DNA of 64,000 nucleotides. Origin: Borrelia recurrentis A1 (GTDB taxonomy: Bacteria > Spirochaetota > Spirochaetia > Borreliales > Borreliaceae). The stretch lies in assembly GCF_000019705.1 (NCBI RefSeq), contig NC_011244.1, positions 372,001-436,000 of the forward strand. Reading direction: 5' to 3'. This document shows positions 28,312-37,404 of this stretch, in pieces. A program made the translations under genes and the position numbers. The notes beneath the pieces were generated by a model. The model searched no databases. It saw only the letters and a program-made list of their open reading frames with translations, and was not told the DNA's origin. Position 1 is the first letter of the stretch, and each line of letters begins with the position of its first letter.

Positions 28312-29521
28312 TTCTCAAAATCTTTTTCTTGCCTATTTTAAGTTCAATTTCACCATTGATAAAATTGTCCTTACAAAGGCAATAATTTTGATCTCCTACC
28401 CTTACTTTATCTATATAAACTCCACCAGAATCAATAAGTCGCCTAGCCTCTGACTTACTCGATACAACCTTTGCTAAAACCATTAAGTCAACTAATAAAA
28501 TACTCTCCTCTAAATTAGTCAATTCCAATTTAAAAAAAGGAATATCAGCTCTCCCGTCACCTCCTTTAAATGCTGCTTTAGCTGCTGAGGATGCTTTTAA
28601 AGCCTCATCTTTACCATGAACGATTTTTGTTATCTCAAATGCCAAAATCTCTTTTGCATTATTTAACAATTGTCCCTTAACACTTGCAATACGTTCAATC
28701 TCTTCTTCTTCTAAAAAAGTAAATAAATATAAAAATTTCTTAACATCTAAATCTGGAATGTTTCTAAAATACTGATAAAAATCATAAACACTATAAAGCT
28801 CTGAATCAAGATAAACAGCTCCTTTTTCTGATTTACCCATTTTATTACCATCACTTCTTGTAATAAGCGGCAATGTAAGCCCAAACACTTTGTTTCCCGA
28901 TTTTCTATTAACCAAATCAACACCTGAGACAATATTTCCCCACTGATCATCACCACCAATTTGAAGTTTACAATTTTTCATACGACTTAACATATAAAAA
29001 TCATATGACTGTAAAAGTTGATAATTAAATTCAATAAATGAAAGACCATCTTTTAATCTTCTCTTATAAGTTTCAAAACTTAACATACGATTAACAGAAA
29101 AATAAATACCAACTTCCCTTAAAAATTCAATATAATTAATGCCATCAAGCCATTCGGCATTATTAAGAATATACCCACCATTACTAAGATCTATTATTTT
29201 AAGCAATTGAGAACTTATTGTCTTAACATTCTCATCTATATCTTCTTTTAATAAAATTTTGCGCATTGAATCCTTACCAGAAGGATCTCCTATTTTTGTA
29301 GTTCCACCACCAATTAAAATAATTGGAATATGACCCTGTCTTTGAAGATGAAGCATTACCATAAAAGGAATTAAATGTCCAATATGCAAAGAAGCAGAAG
29401 TAGCATCAACTCCAACATAAAAAACTATTTTTTCTCTATCCATTAATGTACTTAACTCTTCCAAATTAGTACACTGCTTTAAAAATCCTCTCTTATCTAA
29501 AACCTTTAGGGATAAATTCAT
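28301..29521 (-). CDS. tyrS: Tyrosyl-tRNA synthetase
   Basis: A class I synthetase that charges tRNA(Tyr). The 406-residue protein shows the HIGH box as LHIGHLIPF (near 46), GGDDQWGNIVSG, the KMSKS-type loop GNKMGKSEKGAVYLD (about 227) and a C-terminal S4-like RNA-binding domain (about 345-406: VVSSKSEARRLIDSGGVYID). Start ATG 29521 has GGGAG upstream. It lies 4 bp after glyS and overlaps the first bases of the clpA-like gene. B31 counterpart BB_0370. Confidence 0.97.
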   Translation of the reverse strand: MNLSLKVLDKRGFLKQCTNLEELSTLMDREKIVFYVGVDATSASLHIGHLIPFMVMLHLQRQGHIPIILIGGGTTKIGDPSGKDSMRKILLKEDIDENVKTISSQLLKIIDLSNGGYILNNAEWLDGINYIEFLREVGIYFSVNRMLSFETYKRRLKDGLSFIEFNYQLLQSYDFYMLSRMKNCKLQIGGDDQWGNIVSGVDLVNRKSGNKVFGLTLPLITRSDGNKMGKSEKGAVYLDSELYSVYDFYQYFRNIPDLDVKKFLYLFTFLEEEEIERIASVKGQLLNNAKEILAFEITKIVHGKDEALKASSAAKAAFKGGDGRADIPFFKLELTNLEESILLVDLMVLAKVVSSKSEARRLIDSGGVYIDKVRVGDQNYCLCKDNFINGEIELKIGKKKILRIVL

Positions 29522-29525
29522 TTAT

Positions 29526-30854
29526 TTAAACTCCCTTGTAATTTAGAATTCCCGTTTTAACATATGAATACAAATCATCAATAGAAATTCTTGTTTGAGT
29601 CATAGTATCTCTATCTCTTAAAGTTATTGTCCTATTTTCAATCGTATCATAATCTATTGTTACACAATAAGGTGTACCAATTTCATCTTGACGTCTATAA
29701 CGCTTACCTATCGTACCATTCTCATCATAAAACATATAAAAATCATCGCTAAATTGCATAAACACTTTTCTAGCAAGTTCGGGTAATCCATCTTTCTTTA
29801 CAAGAGGAAGTATTGCAACCTTATAAGGCGCAATCTTAGGATGTAAATGTAAAACTATTCGCTTATCCCCTCCCTCAAGTTCCTCACAAGCATAAGCATC
29901 ACAAAGAGTCATTAGTACACTTCTTGTAAGTCCAAGAGAAGTCTCAATTACATAAGGAATATACTTATCACCTGTTATCAAATCATGATATTCAAACAAC
30001 TTAGATTTACCACAAAATTTAGCATGCTGATTTAAATCATAATTACCTCTATTATGAATTCCCTCAATTTCTTGAAAACCAAATGGAAAATTATATTCAA
30101 TATCAACTGCAGCTTTTGCATAATGAGCAAGCTCATCATCGTTGTGTTTTTGAAATCTAAGATTATCAGCTTTGATTCCAAGAGTTTCAATAAAAAAGTT
30201 CATTCTTTTCTCTCTCCAATAACAATACCAATCATCCATCTGACTCGGATGTACAAAAAACTGCATTTCCATTTGTTCAAACTCACAAACTCTAAATATA
30301 AAATTCTTTGCTATTATCTCATTCCTAAAAGCCTTACCAACTTGTGCTATTCCAAATGGAACCTTAAGTCTTGTAGTATCCAATACATTACGAAAATTAA
30401 CAAAAATACCCTGCGCAGTCTCTGGTCTTAAATAAATCTCACTAGAACTATCCTCAACAGCCCCAATATTAGTTTTAAACATCAAATTAAAACTTCTAGG
30501 AGTTGTAAAAGTTCCTATAGAACCACAATTAGGACACCCCTTAGATAAATCAATAAAATCTGTCCTAAATCTATTCTTACAATTTTTACAATCAACTAAT
30601 AATTCCAAAAAACTATCAACATGTCCAGAAGCTTTCCAAACTTCAGGCCTCATCAAAATAGCACTATCTAATCCCACAACATTTTCATGAAAGTAAACCA
30701 TACTTTTCCACCACTCTTCCTGTATATTCTTTTTAATCTCAACACCTAAAGGCCCATAATCCCATACACCCGACAAACCCCCATAAACTTCTGAGGATTG
30801 AAATACAAAACCTCGCCTCTTAGCAAGTGAAATAATATCTTCTATTTTAGCCAT
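29526..30854 (-). CDS. glyS: Glycyl-tRNA synthetase (homodimeric type)
   Basis: A class II synthetase of the single-subunit alpha2 type, about 442 residues. It has GLSGVWDYGPLGVEIK and SAILMRPEVWKASGHVDSF in the N-terminal catalytic part, a zinc-binding insertion with CKNCKNRF and CPNCGSIGTFT, motif 2 around FRNEI, LRPETAQGIFVNF, and motif 3 in YVIETSLGLTRSVL. The C-terminal anticodon-binding domain starts near 340 (HPKIAPYKVAIL). ATG 30854, with AGGA eight bases upstream, is preferred over ATG 30863, which overlaps that site. It lies between gltX and tyrS, giving a run of three synthetases. B31 counterpart BB_0371. Confidence 0.97.
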   Translation of the reverse strand: MAKIEDIISLAKRRGFVFQSSEVYGGLSGVWDYGPLGVEIKKNIQEEWWKSMVYFHENVVGLDSAILMRPEVWKASGHVDSFLELLVDCKNCKNRFRTDFIDLSKGCPNCGSIGTFTTPRSFNLMFKTNIGAVEDSSSEIYLRPETAQGIFVNFRNVLDTTRLKVPFGIAQVGKAFRNEIIAKNFIFRVCEFEQMEMQFFVHPSQMDDWYCYWREKRMNFFIETLGIKADNLRFQKHNDDELAHYAKAAVDIEYNFPFGFQEIEGIHNRGNYDLNQHAKFCGKSKLFEYHDLITGDKYIPYVIETSLGLTRSVLMTLCDAYACEELEGGDKRIVLHLHPKIAPYKVAILPLVKKDGLPELARKVFMQFSDDFYMFYDENGTIGKRYRRQDEIGTPYCVTIDYDTIENRTITLRDRDTMTQTRISIDDLYSYVKTGILNYKGV

Positions 30855-30877
30855 ATCAAACATCCTAAAAACTTAAT

Positions 30878-32353
30878 CTATAATTCATACTTTTTTAAAA
30901 AATCCTGTGCTTTATTTATTCTATCAAAGACCTTAACTTTACCAAGTAATTGCAAAGAATCAAAAAGAGGTGGTGATACCTTACTTCCAAGAACTGCAAT
31001 CCTAATTGGAATCAAAACCTCTCCTATTTTTAGATTATTTTCCTTAGCAAAATTATAAAAAATTTGTTCATTCTCGGACAATATCCTTGTTTCAAAACCT
31101 TCTAATACTGGTTTAATTTTTTCTAACAATAAATAAATATCTCTTACTGTTTTTTTCTTCCCCAAAAATTCATTTACATTCCAAGTTGAAATATTTGTAT
31201 AAAAAAACCTAAGCATGCCAACAGCATCACCAAGTTTTCTAATCCTTGGCTTTATTAACGGGACCAAAAGCAATAATTTTTCTTTGTCACAAGAATTACT
31301 ATCCTTTTTAATATAACCTGCCTTTTGCAAGAAAGGCAATAAGAGTTCGGCTAATTCATGATCTTCTTTTGTCCTAATGTAATGACTATTAAAAAAATCT
31401 AATTTGTTATAATCAAAAACAGCTGGTGATTTACTGATTTTATCAATAGAAAATAATTTTTGAAGTTCATTTTTGGTAAAAAACTCACTCTTGCCATCAT
31501 AAGACCAACCAAGCAAAGTAACATAATTAATAATAGCCTCAGGAAGATATCCATCATCAATAAATTGCTTTAAAGCTGTAGCACCATGTCTCTTACTTAA
31601 TTTTTGTCCATCACTTCCCATTACCATTGGAAGATGACAATAAATAGGAGGATTCCATCCAAAAGCATTATAAAGAAGCACATGCAAAGATCCTGACGAA
31701 ATCCATTCCTGGGCTCTTAATACATGTGAAATTTCCATTAAATGATCATCAACAACATTTGCAAGATGATATGTTGGGAATCCATCAGATTTCAAAATTA
31801 CAGGATCAGGACTAATATCCTTATTGGCCCATGTAATTTTGCCAAGCAAAATATCATTAAAAGAAGTTTCACCATCAAAAGGAATTTTAAATCTAATAAC
31901 AGGACTAATGCCTAAACTTAAAGCATCTTTAATTTCATCTTTGTTCAAGTGCCTGCAATGTCTATCATAACCTGGTACCATCTTGTTAATAGTTTGAATT
32001 TTTCTAATTCTCTCTAATCTATCAGGTGAACAATAACAATAATAAGCATTTCCCGATTCAATCAACTCTTTAGCATATTTTCGATATATCTCTGTTCTTT
32101 GTGATTGAATATAAGGAGAATAAGAACCTCCACAAGTAGGCCCTTCATCAAAATCAATACCAAGCCATGCTAAACTTTGATACAAATCTTCTTCTGCTTC
32201 CTTATAATATCTAGTCTGATCTGTATCTTCAATTCTAAGTAAAAATTTTCCATTAAAGGATTTGGCAAAAAAATAATTAAATAAAGCTGTCCTAATTCCT
32301 CCAATATGCTGCAAACCAGTTGGAGAAGGAGCATATCTAACTCTTATATTCAA
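30878..32353 (-). CDS. gltX: Glutamyl-tRNA synthetase
   Basis: A class I synthetase of about 491 residues. It begins with the expected [23 protein letters not shown] in which the HIGH-like box is QHIG, has [16 protein letters not shown] and the KLSKRHG loop (about 240), then the helical anticodon-binding half. Because GatCAB is encoded nearby, this enzyme is probably non-discriminating and also makes Glu-tRNA(Gln), with GatCAB finishing the job. I choose TTG 32353, with AGAGG seven bases upstream; it gives the usual length, while an ATG at 32398 adds 15 unrelated residues and overlaps the upstream gene. B31 counterpart BB_0372. Confidence 0.96.
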   Translation of the reverse strand: MNIRVRYAPSPTGLQHIGGIRTALFNYFFAKSFNGKFLLRIEDTDQTRYYKEAEEDLYQSLAWLGIDFDEGPTCGGSYSPYIQSQRTEIYRKYAKELIESGNAYYCYCSPDRLERIRKIQTINKMVPGYDRHCRHLNKDEIKDALSLGISPVIRFKIPFDGETSFNDILLGKITWANKDISPDPVILKSDGFPTYHLANVVDDHLMEISHVLRAQEWISSGSLHVLLYNAFGWNPPIYCHLPMVMGSDGQKLSKRHGATALKQFIDDGYLPEAIINYVTLLGWSYDGKSEFFTKNELQKLFSIDKISKSPAVFDYNKLDFFNSHYIRTKEDHELAELLLPFLQKAGYIKKDSNSCDKEKLLLLVPLIKPRIRKLGDAVGMLRFFYTNISTWNVNEFLGKKKTVRDIYLLLEKIKPVLEGFETRILSENEQIFYNFAKENNLKIGEVLIPIRIAVLGSKVSPPLFDSLQLLGKVKVFDRINKAQDFLKKYEL

Positions 32354-32366
32354 AACACAACCTCTT

Positions 32367-33146
32367 TTAATAAAAAATGTCCTTTTTTGAAATATCATAA
32401 ATATAATAAAACACTACAAAAAATAAATTTGAACCAAGTAATTTTGTATGTTTAATATTAAGTCTATCTTTACGTTTTAAATACTTATTCCTAATTTCAA
32501 GTCGTTTCTCTTCAACCAAATGACGTTCTAGTTTTGATTTTTTTAAAAGATAATAAAAATAAATTGTAAAAATAAGATCTCCTTTTAAAAAGGATTTTTT
32601 TAAAAAATTTATCTCATTATTCAATTTTTCATAATCTTCATCAAAAATTGCATGTAGTGATACACAATACCTTACCCATTTATTACGATTCTCTACATGA
32701 TTCATAATCAAACTACAAGCTTTTTCTTGTTCTCTAAAACTAACACATATAGCATAAAGCTCTATTATTGTCTTATTACTCATTTTAGTATCTTTCAAAT
32801 AAAGATAAATATCATCAAATGCTTTTTTATCTTGTTTGATTAAAGTTATTTTTAAAAGCGTAGAAATATCAAATACACTCTTAAGTGTTTTGCGAATCAT
32901 TTTAAGTCTTAAAAAAGTATAAGTATTCTCTATACCATTTAATATAAAATATAATCTTGAATATAAAAATTTAGAATATACAATATTAAAAACAAAGACA
33001 AATACAATAAAATACAAAATGAAATATCGATGCAAAATAATAAAATTTAAAAAACTTGAAAAGTTGAAAATTTGTAAAAAATAAATAAAATATAAAAAAA
33101 AACAAAAAAACAAAATATTAAAAATAAAAAGTATTCTGTCAACCAT
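32367..33146 (-). CDS. Membrane-anchored protein of unknown function
   Basis: Function not recognised. About 259 residues: two N-terminal hydrophobic, Phe-rich segments (about 5-28 and 40-68), then a basic helical soluble region with TPR-like spacing ([26 protein letters not shown], split by charged turns). The plus strand here is extremely A-rich because the membrane helices use TTT codons. ATG 33146 has AAGAG upstream. It precedes gltX by 13 bp and is divergent from pdeB, so it probably heads the synthetase transcript. B31 counterpart BB_0373. Confidence 0.65.
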   Translation of the reverse strand: MVDRILFIFNILFFCFFLYFIYFLQIFNFSSFLNFIILHRYFILYFIVFVFVFNIVYSKFLYSRLYFILNGIENTYTFLRLKMIRKTLKSVFDISTLLKITLIKQDKKAFDDIYLYLKDTKMSNKTIIELYAICVSFREQEKACSLIMNHVENRNKWVRYCVSLHAIFDEDYEKLNNEINFLKKSFLKGDLIFTIYFYYLLKKSKLERHLVEEKRLEIRNKYLKRKDRLNIKHTKLLGSNLFFVVFYYIYDISKKDIFY

Positions 33147-33255
33147 CAAAAAATCTCTTATAATAAAGTTCTATTTTAAAATTAAGTGCACATATAGTAT
33201 CATTATACTAAATAGATAGAAAATTAATAAACAATCCATTGTTACATGTTTATTA

Positions 33256-33272
33256 TTAAGCTTAAAGCTTAA
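33256..33272 (+). repeat. Inverted repeat overlapping the pdeB ribosome binding site
   Basis: TTAAGCTT-A-AAGCTTAA is a perfect 8-bp inverted repeat whose right arm overlaps the first bases of the AAGGAG site (33271-33276) before the pdeB start. A third AAGCTT occurs at 33286-33291 inside the gene. It could be an operator, or in RNA a 6-bp stem with a 5-base loop next to the ribosome binding site. Confidence 0.55.
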
Positions 33273-33280
33273 GGAGACAA

Positions 33281-34426
33281 ATGCAAAGCTTTGATAATTT
33301 AGCAAAAGAAATAAAAAATTTCTCATATGTAATAGAAAAAGATTTCTTAATATGGCCCAAAGATTCACTATTACAACCTATCAACACCGAGCTCATTGAA
33401 AAATGGGGGCTTAAAAACGCAATACAAATAGAAAGAAATTTCTTTAATGAATCATTAATACGAGAAACAAAAAAATATATTAACATTAATGAAGAGTATG
33501 ATGAAGAATCTATTGCAAATTATCACATACTAATAAGCAATTTAGAAGAAATATACGAAACCTGCAAAAAAAACAAAAAAATTTATTACCAAGATGTCAT
33601 TCCCATTGTAAAAAAAGTAATGGAATTTTATAAAAAAAATCAACAAACATTCATCAAATATATAAAAATACCTAAACTCTTATCTGATTATCATGTTGTT
33701 CACTCAATAAATACCTCAATATTAACTGTAGCTCTTGGCAATGAAATGAATTTAAATAATCATAAAACTGTTGAACTTTGCACAACAGCTCTTCTTCATA
33801 AAATAGGTTTTTTATTTATACCTTTAAGCATAAGTAAAAAAAAAGAAAAATTAACTGACAAAGAATTTGAAATAATCAAAAAATATCCTGTACTTGGACA
33901 CAAAATAATATCAACCACTAATTTTTCACGATCTATTTGTCTAGCAATACTTACACATAAAGAAAATTTAGATGGATCAGGATACCCAAACAAACTTAAA
34001 AGTGAACAAATTAACATTGAGGCTAATATAATAGGTGCTGCTAGTGCATATAGTGCAATTCTTTTAGATAAGATATATAAAGGAGCCTCAAGCTCGGGAG
34101 CATCTCTTATCGAATTAATACAAGATGCTGATAAAAAATTTGACAAAAGAGTTTTAAAACTAATAATTAAAGTTCTATCTCAATGTCCCCTAGACTTTAT
34201 AGTTGAACTTAATGACAATTCAATTGCTAAAATAATAAAAATCAACGAAATAAATATTAATGTTCCGTATATAAAGTACATAATAAAAGATGGCAAAGTT
34301 ATACATCCTAATGACAATCAAGGTTACATTAAATCCATACCCAAAACAGAAACAGGTATCAAAAAAATACTAAGACAAGATGAGATAAACCTTATTTTAA
34401 AAAAATACAGTTTAAAAGAAATATAA
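33281..34426 (+). CDS. pdeB: HD-GYP family c-di-GMP phosphodiesterase-like protein PdeB
   Basis: 381 residues: an N-terminal region unlike known domains (about 1-110), then an HD-GYP domain (about 130-300). HD-GYP enzymes hydrolyse c-di-GMP to GMP using a metal centre; the B31 homologue BB_0374 is reported active. Here some conserved motifs differ: the HD dyad position reads LLHKIGFLFIP (Lys for Asp), and the usual HHE reads THKENLDGSGYP (second His is Lys), while GYP itself and GHKII are intact. Activity may therefore be altered. ATG 33281 follows AAGGAG. It leads the pfs-metK-luxS block with 13 bp to pfs. Confidence 0.85.
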   Translation: MQSFDNLAKEIKNFSYVIEKDFLIWPKDSLLQPINTELIEKWGLKNAIQIERNFFNESLIRETKKYININEEYDEESIANYHILISNLEEIYETCKKNKKIYYQDVIPIVKKVMEFYKKNQQTFIKYIKIPKLLSDYHVVHSINTSILTVALGNEMNLNNHKTVELCTTALLHKIGFLFIPLSISKKKEKLTDKEFEIIKKYPVLGHKIISTTNFSRSICLAILTHKENLDGSGYPNKLKSEQINIEANIIGAASAYSAILLDKIYKGASSSGASLIELIQDADKKFDKRVLKLIIKVLSQCPLDFIVELNDNSIAKIIKINEININVPYIKYIIKDGKVIHPNDNQGYIKSIPKTETGIKKILRQDEINLILKKYSLKEI

Positions 34427-34439
34427 AAAGGAGCAAAAC

Positions 34440-35153
34440 ATGATTTTAATAACATCTGCAATGGATGAAGAAGCAAGAGAAATACATCAAATTATTGAAA
34501 ACAAAGAAGAAATCAAAATAGACAATTACCTAGGTGAAAAAAAAATTTATAAAGGAGAAATTGAGGGACATAAAATAATATCTTTAACCACTGGCATTGG
34601 AAAAGTAAATGCAGCCATGTGGAATAGTTATATTATAGCAAAATATCAAATTACCCATATAATCAACTCAGGAACTGCTGGAGGACTTCAAGAATCTTCA
34701 AACATTAAAATATCAGACATCATAATATCATCACAAACAGCATTTTACGATTTCAACTTAACGCAATTTGACTATCAAATAGGACAAGTGCCAGGATTTC
34801 CACAAAAATTCGAATCAGATAAAACTTTACTAAACAAAGTCATTAGTATTATCAAAGACAAATTTCAAAATGTTAATGTTCATATTGGTCTAATACTTAC
34901 AGGTGATCAATTTATTGAAGATGAAAAACAGATAGAAAAAATCAAAAATGATTTTAAAGATGCTTTGGCTGTAGAAATGGAAAGTGCAGCAATTGCCCAA
35001 GTAGCATACACATTCAACATACCGTTTATAGTCACTCGTTCAATATCTGACTTTCCAAACAACAAAAATAATCACATAGATTTTAATAAATTTTTACAAG
35101 ATGCATCAAAAAATTCAGCCAAAATGGTAAGGGAACTAATTAAGTCTATATAA
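34440..35153 (+). CDS. pfs: 5'-methylthioadenosine/S-adenosylhomocysteine nucleosidase
   Basis: Pfs/MtnN cleaves adenine from S-adenosylhomocysteine, methylthioadenosine and 5'-deoxyadenosine. The 237-residue protein has MDEEAREIHQII near the start, INSGTAGGLQ (about 80), and VEMESAAIAQVA with the catalytic-site Glu and the RSISDFPN segment carrying the catalytic Asp (about 180-205). Its product S-ribosylhomocysteine is the LuxS substrate two genes downstream, so the neighbours form a pathway. ATG 34440 has AAAGGAG. B31 counterpart BB_0375. Confidence 0.95.
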   Translation: MILITSAMDEEAREIHQIIENKEEIKIDNYLGEKKIYKGEIEGHKIISLTTGIGKVNAAMWNSYIIAKYQITHIINSGTAGGLQESSNIKISDIIISSQTAFYDFNLTQFDYQIGQVPGFPQKFESDKTLLNKVISIIKDKFQNVNVHIGLILTGDQFIEDEKQIEKIKNDFKDALAVEMESAAIAQVAYTFNIPFIVTRSISDFPNNKNNHIDFNKFLQDASKNSAKMVRELIKSI

Positions 35154-35169
35154 TACGTAAGGTGATAAT

Positions 35170-36339
35170 ATGAATAACAATAATTTAACAGCAACATCTG
35201 AGTCCGTATCTGAAGGACATCCTGATAAAATTGCGGATCAAATTTCTGATGCCATACTTGATGAAATACTTAAAAAAGACAAAATGGCAAAAGTAGCATG
35301 TGAAACTTTAGTTTCACAAAATTTAATAGTAATAGCAGGAGAAATAAACAGTAAAGCAAAAAAAGATATAGATATCAAAGAAACCGCAAAACAAACAATA
35401 AAAAATATTGGATACACAAATATAGAATATGGACTTGATTATAAATCAGCAACAATAATTGATGCTATTGGTTCTCAATCAATAGACATTACAAATGCAG
35501 TTGAAAAAAAAGATACAAAAGATATAGGAGCAGGGGATCAAGGAATAATTTTTGGTTATGCATGTAATGAAACTAAAAATTTCTTACCCATAGCATACGA
35601 ATTATCTAATTTAATTTTAAAAGAAGCTAGTAAACTTAGAAAATCAGGTGAAATTAAGTGGTTGCGTCCCGATGCTAAATCCCAAGTAACCATTGAATAT
35701 GATTCTTACAAAAATCCAATTAAAGTCAGCAATATTGTCTTATCCCATCAACATGATCCTGATATCCCTTATTCCTATTTAAAACAAACAATCATCGAAA
35801 AAATTATAAAACCCGTTTTAAATAGCAGATCAATGTTCGACAATAATATAGAATATTACATTAACCCTTCTGGAAATTTTGTAATAGGTGGACCTACTGG
35901 TGATACCGGTCTTACAGGAAGAAAAATTATTGCTGACAGCTATGGAGGATTTGCAAGACATGGTGGTGGAGCTTATAGTGGCAAAGATGCTACCAAAGTT
36001 GACAGATCAGCAGCTTATATGGCACGATACATTTCTAAAAATATGGTAGCAGCGGGCATCTCTCGAGAATTTGAAATGCAAATTGCTTATGCTATTGGCA
36101 TTCCCAAACCAATATCTATTAAGATAACTACAGGAATTAATGATAATGAATATGAAAAAAAAATATTAAATTTTATAATAAATAACTTTGATCTAACTCC
36201 TAATGGAATAATTAAAAAACTAAAATTAAGAGAGCCCATATATTCTCAAACATGTACATACGGACATTTTGGGAAAAACGAATTAGAATGGGAAAAATTA
36301 GATTTCGTAGACACAATCAAAAAGGAGTTTCAAATATGA
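35170..36339 (+). CDS. metK: S-adenosylmethionine synthetase
   Basis: MetK makes S-adenosylmethionine from methionine and ATP. 389 residues with [17 protein letters not shown] at the N-terminus, [16 protein letters not shown] (the classic GAGDQG hexapeptide, about 117) and [14 protein letters not shown] followed by [19 protein letters not shown] (about 240-285), which carry the phosphate- and metal-binding residues. ATG 35170 follows AAGGTG. Its TGA overlaps the luxS ATG (ATGA), so translation of the two is likely coupled. B31 counterpart BB_0376. Confidence 0.97.
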   Translation: MNNNNLTATSESVSEGHPDKIADQISDAILDEILKKDKMAKVACETLVSQNLIVIAGEINSKAKKDIDIKETAKQTIKNIGYTNIEYGLDYKSATIIDAIGSQSIDITNAVEKKDTKDIGAGDQGIIFGYACNETKNFLPIAYELSNLILKEASKLRKSGEIKWLRPDAKSQVTIEYDSYKNPIKVSNIVLSHQHDPDIPYSYLKQTIIEKIIKPVLNSRSMFDNNIEYYINPSGNFVIGGPTGDTGLTGRKIIADSYGGFARHGGGAYSGKDATKVDRSAAYMARYISKNMVAAGISREFEMQIAYAIGIPKPISIKITTGINDNEYEKKILNFIINNFDLTPNGIIKKLKLREPIYSQTCTYGHFGKNELEWEKLDFVDTIKKEFQI

Positions 36340-36809
36340 ATAAAATATCAAGTTTTACAATTGACCACACAAAATTACAACCTGGCATATATATCTCAAG
36401 GAAAGATACATTTGACAATTTAACACTAACTACTGTAGATATTAGAATGAAGACCCCCAACAAAGAACCTGTAATTAACAATGCAGAAATTCACACAATT
36501 GAACATATAGGAGCAACACTACTTAGAAACAATAAAGTTTGGGGAGATAAGATAATATATTTTGGACCAATGGGCTGTAGAACAGGCTTTTACCTAATAC
36601 TTTTTGGTAATTATGAAAGCAAGGATCTAATTGATTTAATATCTTGGCTTTTTAATGAAATTACCAATTTTCAAGGAAATGTTATAGGTGCAACTGAAAA
36701 AGAATGTGGTAATTACCAAGATCATAATCTTAATATGGCAAAATATGAATCTAGTAAGTATCTAGAAACATTAGAAAATATAAAAAAGGAAAACTTAATT
36801 TACCCTTAA
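36336..36809 (+). CDS. luxS: S-ribosylhomocysteine lyase (AI-2 synthase)
   Basis: LuxS splits S-ribosylhomocysteine into homocysteine and DPD, the precursor of AI-2. 157 residues; the iron/zinc ligands are visible as [13 protein letters not shown] (His-x3-His) and the Cys of [10 protein letters not shown], and the catalytic Cys is in MGCRTGFY. The start is ATG 36336, overlapping the metK stop; an in-frame reading from 36252 lies inside metK. AAGGAG sits about nine bases upstream. With Pfs and MetK it makes up the methyl-cycle branch; no metH or metE is nearby. B31 counterpart BB_0377. Confidence 0.96.
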   Translation: MNKISSFTIDHTKLQPGIYISRKDTFDNLTLTTVDIRMKTPNKEPVINNAEIHTIEHIGATLLRNNKVWGDKIIYFGPMGCRTGFYLILFGNYESKDLIDLISWLFNEITNFQGNVIGATEKECGNYQDHNLNMAKYESSKYLETLENIKKENLIYP

Positions 36810-36937
36810 CATACCTTAAATATATAAATATGATAATAATAACGCCATATCATATATAAATAAACACAATATACAATAAAATTTAACACCAATTATTAGT
36901 TAAAATGCTACTTCAATCATCAATTTTGATAAAAATT

Positions 36938-37357
36938 TCAAATATTTTTACTTATTTTTTTAGATAAGTCTAAATATTCATCTCCTGAAAGTTCAATACT
37001 ACAATTTCTCTTAAAACCTAAATTATCACCTTGAAATCGTGGAATAACATGAAAATGAGTGTGAAAAATAACTTGTCCTGCCTCAGAACCAATAGCACTA
37101 TAAATATTAACTCCCTGACAAATATTAAAGTCCAATTTTTTTAAAGATAAAGCTACTTTTTTACACACTCCCAATAGTTGTCCATCAAGTTCATTATTCA
37201 CATCTAAAATATCATTACTATGTTGTTTGGGAATAACAAGAGTATGGCCAATATTTAAAGGATTAATATCAAGAAAAGCAAGTATTAAATTATCCTCATA
37301 AACCTTATAACATGAAATTTCATTTTTAACTATCTTACAAAAAATACAATCACTCAA
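36938..37357 (-). CDS. HIT-family nucleotide hydrolase/transferase
   Basis: A histidine-triad protein of about 139 residues, of the Hint branch that hydrolyses purine nucleoside phosphoramidates or related nucleotides. Near the N-terminus it has CIFCKIVKNEISCYKVYEDN, where Hint proteins have CIFCKI, and the triad reads VIFHTHFHVIPRF (about 95). LVIPKQHSNDILD is also typical. The best start is TTG 37357, right after GGAGGAA; an upstream TTG at 37369 lies inside that site. It is convergent with luxS and precedes no obvious partner. B31 counterpart BB_0379 (older name pkcI). Confidence 0.9.
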   Translation of the reverse strand: MSDCIFCKIVKNEISCYKVYEDNLILAFLDINPLNIGHTLVIPKQHSNDILDVNNELDGQLLGVCKKVALSLKKLDFNICQGVNIYSAIGSEAGQVIFHTHFHVIPRFQGDNLGFKRNCSIELSGDEYLDLSKKISKNI

Positions 37358-37404
37358 AATTTCCTCCAAATCAACTCTATCTTAATGCTTATAAAGCATA
37401 CCTA

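Noticed and set aside
32960-33130. Very A-rich, repeat-like tract on the plus strand
   Set aside because: On the minus strand it encodes Phe/Leu/Ile-rich membrane helices; the pattern comes from TTT and ATT codons.
36828-36855. Inverted repeat ATATGAT...ATCATAT between luxS and the HIT gene as a bidirectional terminator
   Set aside because: The stem is pure A/T apart from one G-C pair, the loop is 14 bases, and no U-tract follows on either strand.
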